Shown here piece after piece: positions 62,378 through 64,000 of a DNA stretch of 64,000 nucleotides. A program made the translations under genes and the position numbers. The notes under the pieces are model-generated. The model did no database searches. It worked only from the letters and a program-made list of their open reading frames with translations, and was not told the DNA's origin. Origin of the DNA: Thermococcus chitonophagus (GTDB lineage: Archaea > Methanobacteriota_B > Thermococci > Thermococcales > Thermococcaceae); contig NZ_CP015193.1 in NCBI RefSeq assembly GCF_002214605.1, positions 388,978-452,977 on the forward strand, read 5' to 3'. The first letter of the stretch is position 1; each line of letters opens with the position of its first letter.

Positions 62378-64000
62378 ATGATAAACTTCATCTTTGGAAT
62401 ACACAATCATCAACCCCTCGGCAACTTTGGTTGGGTCTTTGAGGAGGCGTATGAAAAGGCATACAGACCTTTCCTTGAAACCCTTGAGGAGTATCCTGGG
62501 ATGAAGGTTGCCATTCACATAAGCGGACCCCTAATCGAATGGCTTCAGGAAAACAGGCCTGAGTACATAGACCTTCTAAGATCCCTCGTGAGGAGGGGTC
62601 AAGTAGAGATCGTCGTTGCAGGATTTTATGAGCCGGTACTAGCTGCAATTCCAAAGGAAGACAGGCTGGAGCAGATAAAGCTCATGAAAGAATGGGCCAA
62701 AAGCCTGGGATTCGAAGCTAAGGGAGTCTGGCTTACCGAGAGGGTTTGGCAGCCCGAGTTAGTGAAAACTTTGAGGGAGAGCGGAATAGAGTACGTCGTC
62801 GTCGATGACTACCACTTCATGAGTGCTGGGCTTCTCAAGGAGCAGCTGTTCTGGCCGTACTATACAGAAGACGGAGGGGAGACAATCGTTGTATTTCCAA
62901 TAGATGAAAAACTACGCTACCTAATCCCATTCAGGCCGGTTGATCAAGTTCTGGATTACCTTCACTCACTTGAAGAAGAGGACGAGAGCAAGGTTGCGGT
63001 TTTCCATGACGATGGAGAGAAGTTTGGAGTATGGCCCGGGACGTATGAGTGGGTCTATGAAAAGGGTTGGTTAAAGAAGTTCTTCGAAAGTATCACCTCG
63101 GACGAGAGGATAAACCTGATGCTCTACACTGAGTACTTGGAGAGGTTCAGGCCGAAGGGCTTGGTCTACCTCCCAATAGCTTCGTATTTCGAGATGAGTG
63201 AGTGGTCTCTTCCAGCGAAGCAGGCAAAGCTTTTCGTAGAGTTTGTAAACGAGCTCAAGCTCAAGGGGATGTTTGAGAAGTATAGGGTTTTCGTGAGGGG
63301 AGGCATTTGGAAGAACTTCTTCTACAAGTACCCGGAGAGCAACTACATGCACAAGAGAATGCTGATGGTAAGTAGGCTTGTAAGGGAAATTCCAGAAGCG
63401 AGAAGGTATCTCTTCAAGGCGCAGTGTAACGATGCCTATTGGCACGGTCTCTTTGGTGGAATATACCTTCCCCACCTAAGGAGGGCCATTTGGAGTAACA
63501 TAATAAAGGCTAACACCTACGTAAAGACGGGTAGCTTCATAAAGGATATAGATTTTGACGGCAGAGAGGAAGTATTCCTCGAGGGAGATAACTTCTACGC
63601 CGTTTTCAAGCCCTCCTACGGGGGCTCTCTTGTTGAGCTCTCAAGCAAGAGGAGGCTAGTGAACTATACGGATGTTCTAGCGAGGAGATGGGAGCACTAC
63701 CATGGTGTTGATGTTGCATACAACGGAGGGGGAGTTTCGAGTATACATGAGCTTGAAAAAAGGCTCCCTGAAAACCTTAGAGGTGAAGTTGCCTACGACA
63801 GGTTCCAGAGGTTCATGCTCCAGGATCACCTAATACCTGAAGGGACTACACTTGACGACTTCAGGCTCTCTAGAAACGATGAGCTCTTGAGACTGCCCAC
63901 CAGGCCGTATAGCTTTGAGGTCTTTGAGAATGGAGTCAATCTCTGGTTCGAGGAGGAAGACTTCAAGGTAGAAAAATCGTTTAGACTAATGCAGGATGGC
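62378..64000 (+). CDS. GH57 4-alpha-glucanotransferase/alpha-amylase (3' end outside window)
   Basis: 541 codons, open to the window end. Family 57 motifs: FGIHNHQPLGN (residues 5-15), GVWLTERVWQPEL with the nucleophile Glu (about 119-131), FHDDGEKFGVWPGTY with the acid Asp (about 208-223), and YLPIASYFEMSEWSLP. The second half is the beta-sandwich domain of the 4-alpha-glucanotransferase subgroup (about 650 residues in P. furiosus, so about 110 are missing here). It transfers maltooligosaccharides in starch and maltodextrin use. ATG 62378 after GGTGGT. Confidence 0.94.
   Translation, partial: MINFIFGIHNHQPLGNFGWVFEEAYEKAYRPFLETLEEYPGMKVAIHISGPLIEWLQENRPEYIDLLRSLVRRGQVEIVVAGFYEPVLAAIPKEDRLEQIKLMKEWAKSLGFEAKGVWLTERVWQPELVKTLRESGIEYVVVDDYHFMSAGLLKEQLFWPYYTEDGGETIVVFPIDEKLRYLIPFRPVDQVLDYLHSLEEEDESKVAVFHDDGEKFGVWPGTYEWVYEKGWLKKFFESITSDERINLMLYTEYLERFRPKGLVYLPIASYFEMSEWSLPAKQAKLFVEFVNELKLKGMFEKYRVFVRGGIWKNFFYKYPESNYMHKRMLMVSRLVREIPEARRYLFKAQCNDAYWHGLFGGIYLPHLRRAIWSNIIKANTYVKTGSFIKDIDFDGREEVFLEGDNFYAVFKPSYGGSLVELSSKRRLVNYTDVLARRWEHYHGVDVAYNGGGVSSIHELEKRLPENLRGEVAYDRFQRFMLQDHLIPEGTTLDDFRLSRNDELLRLPTRPYSFEVFENGVNLWFEEEDFKVEKSFRLMQDG

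Overview
The window is chromosomal DNA of a hyperthermophilic euryarchaeon of the order Thermococcales, almost certainly a Pyrococcus. The family B DNA polymerase (14113-16440) is close to the Deep Vent (Pyrococcus sp. GB-D) enzyme as I remember it, but carries no intein. Many other proteins look like P. horikoshii or P. furiosus orthologues: a PH1932-like regulator, a PH1915-like RNA methyltransferase, an HPS-PHI fusion, GTP-type PEP carboxykinase and an ADP-forming acyl-CoA synthetase. Genes are densely packed, with GGTG/GGAGG ribosome binding sites, short TATA-led leaders and mostly lysine/arginine/glutamate-rich proteins. The species is inferred from memory of these sequences, not from a search.

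Layout. 1-6.3 kb: purine synthesis (3' end of purQ, then purL) around a secreted HExxH protein, then pckA on the opposite strand. 6.5-11.1 kb: an Fe-S assembly (MIP18-type) protein, a ferritin-like protein and an arginine operon argG-argH-argX. 11.1-20.0 kb: radical SAM protein, RNA methylase, vapBC, polB, metallo-beta-lactamase fold protein, PP-loop ATPase, enolase, Maf. 20.1-25.8 kb: rpl44e-rps27e, a QueD-like protein, hps-phi, an operon of poorly known genes (HAD, small protein, DUF4392), HD hydrolase, GNAT. 25.8-26.2 kb: tRNA-Arg(TCT) with an ORF that looks like the N-terminal relic of an SSV-type integrase. 26.3-29.3 kb: two related winged-helix regulators flanking a DUF211 gene, then acyl-CoA synthetase alpha. 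29.2-34.4 kb (minus strand): DUF835 membrane protein, GlmU-like enzyme, prs, ASCH protein, UPF0147, trpS. 34.5-38.7 kb: regulators, adenosine-specific kinase, Ham1, RNA methyltransferase. 38.7-44.2 kb (minus strand): two UspA proteins around an ArsB-type transporter, then rps27ae, rps24e, dephospho-CoA kinase, spt4, rpo7, ppa and a TIM-barrel nuclease-like protein. 44.3-51.4 kb: thiamine-binding-like protein, DUF373 membrane protein, and an RND/MMPL exporter with a large CARDB-type surface protein, divergent from a MarR/GbsR-like regulator. 51.4-60.0 kb: a broken ATPase, hisS, kbl, a secreted protein, endA, rimI, a coiled-coil protein, alaS. 60.0-61.8 kb: an AT-rich island with two membrane proteins and a decayed gene. 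61.8-64.0 kb: a secreted protein and the 5' part of a GH57 4-alpha-glucanotransferase.

The least obvious content is non-coding. There are two clear C/D box guide RNAs (52362-52416 minus; 56917-56973 plus), one weaker candidate (37436-37490 plus), a GC-rich folded leader in front of rpl44e, a 24-bp perfect palindrome between the exporter and its putative regulator, paired inverted repeats in front of argG, an inverted repeat in the vapBC promoter, and TGM-like sugar operators at eno, hps-phi and the GH57 gene. Almost every convergent gene pair overlaps at the stop codons, four of them by exactly 4 nt.

Most of the window is housekeeping. The candidates for less-described biology are the palindrome-controlled RND/CARDB export module, the guide RNA whose 3' end runs into the ribosome binding site of a coiled-coil protein gene, and the integrase relic at tRNA-Arg.
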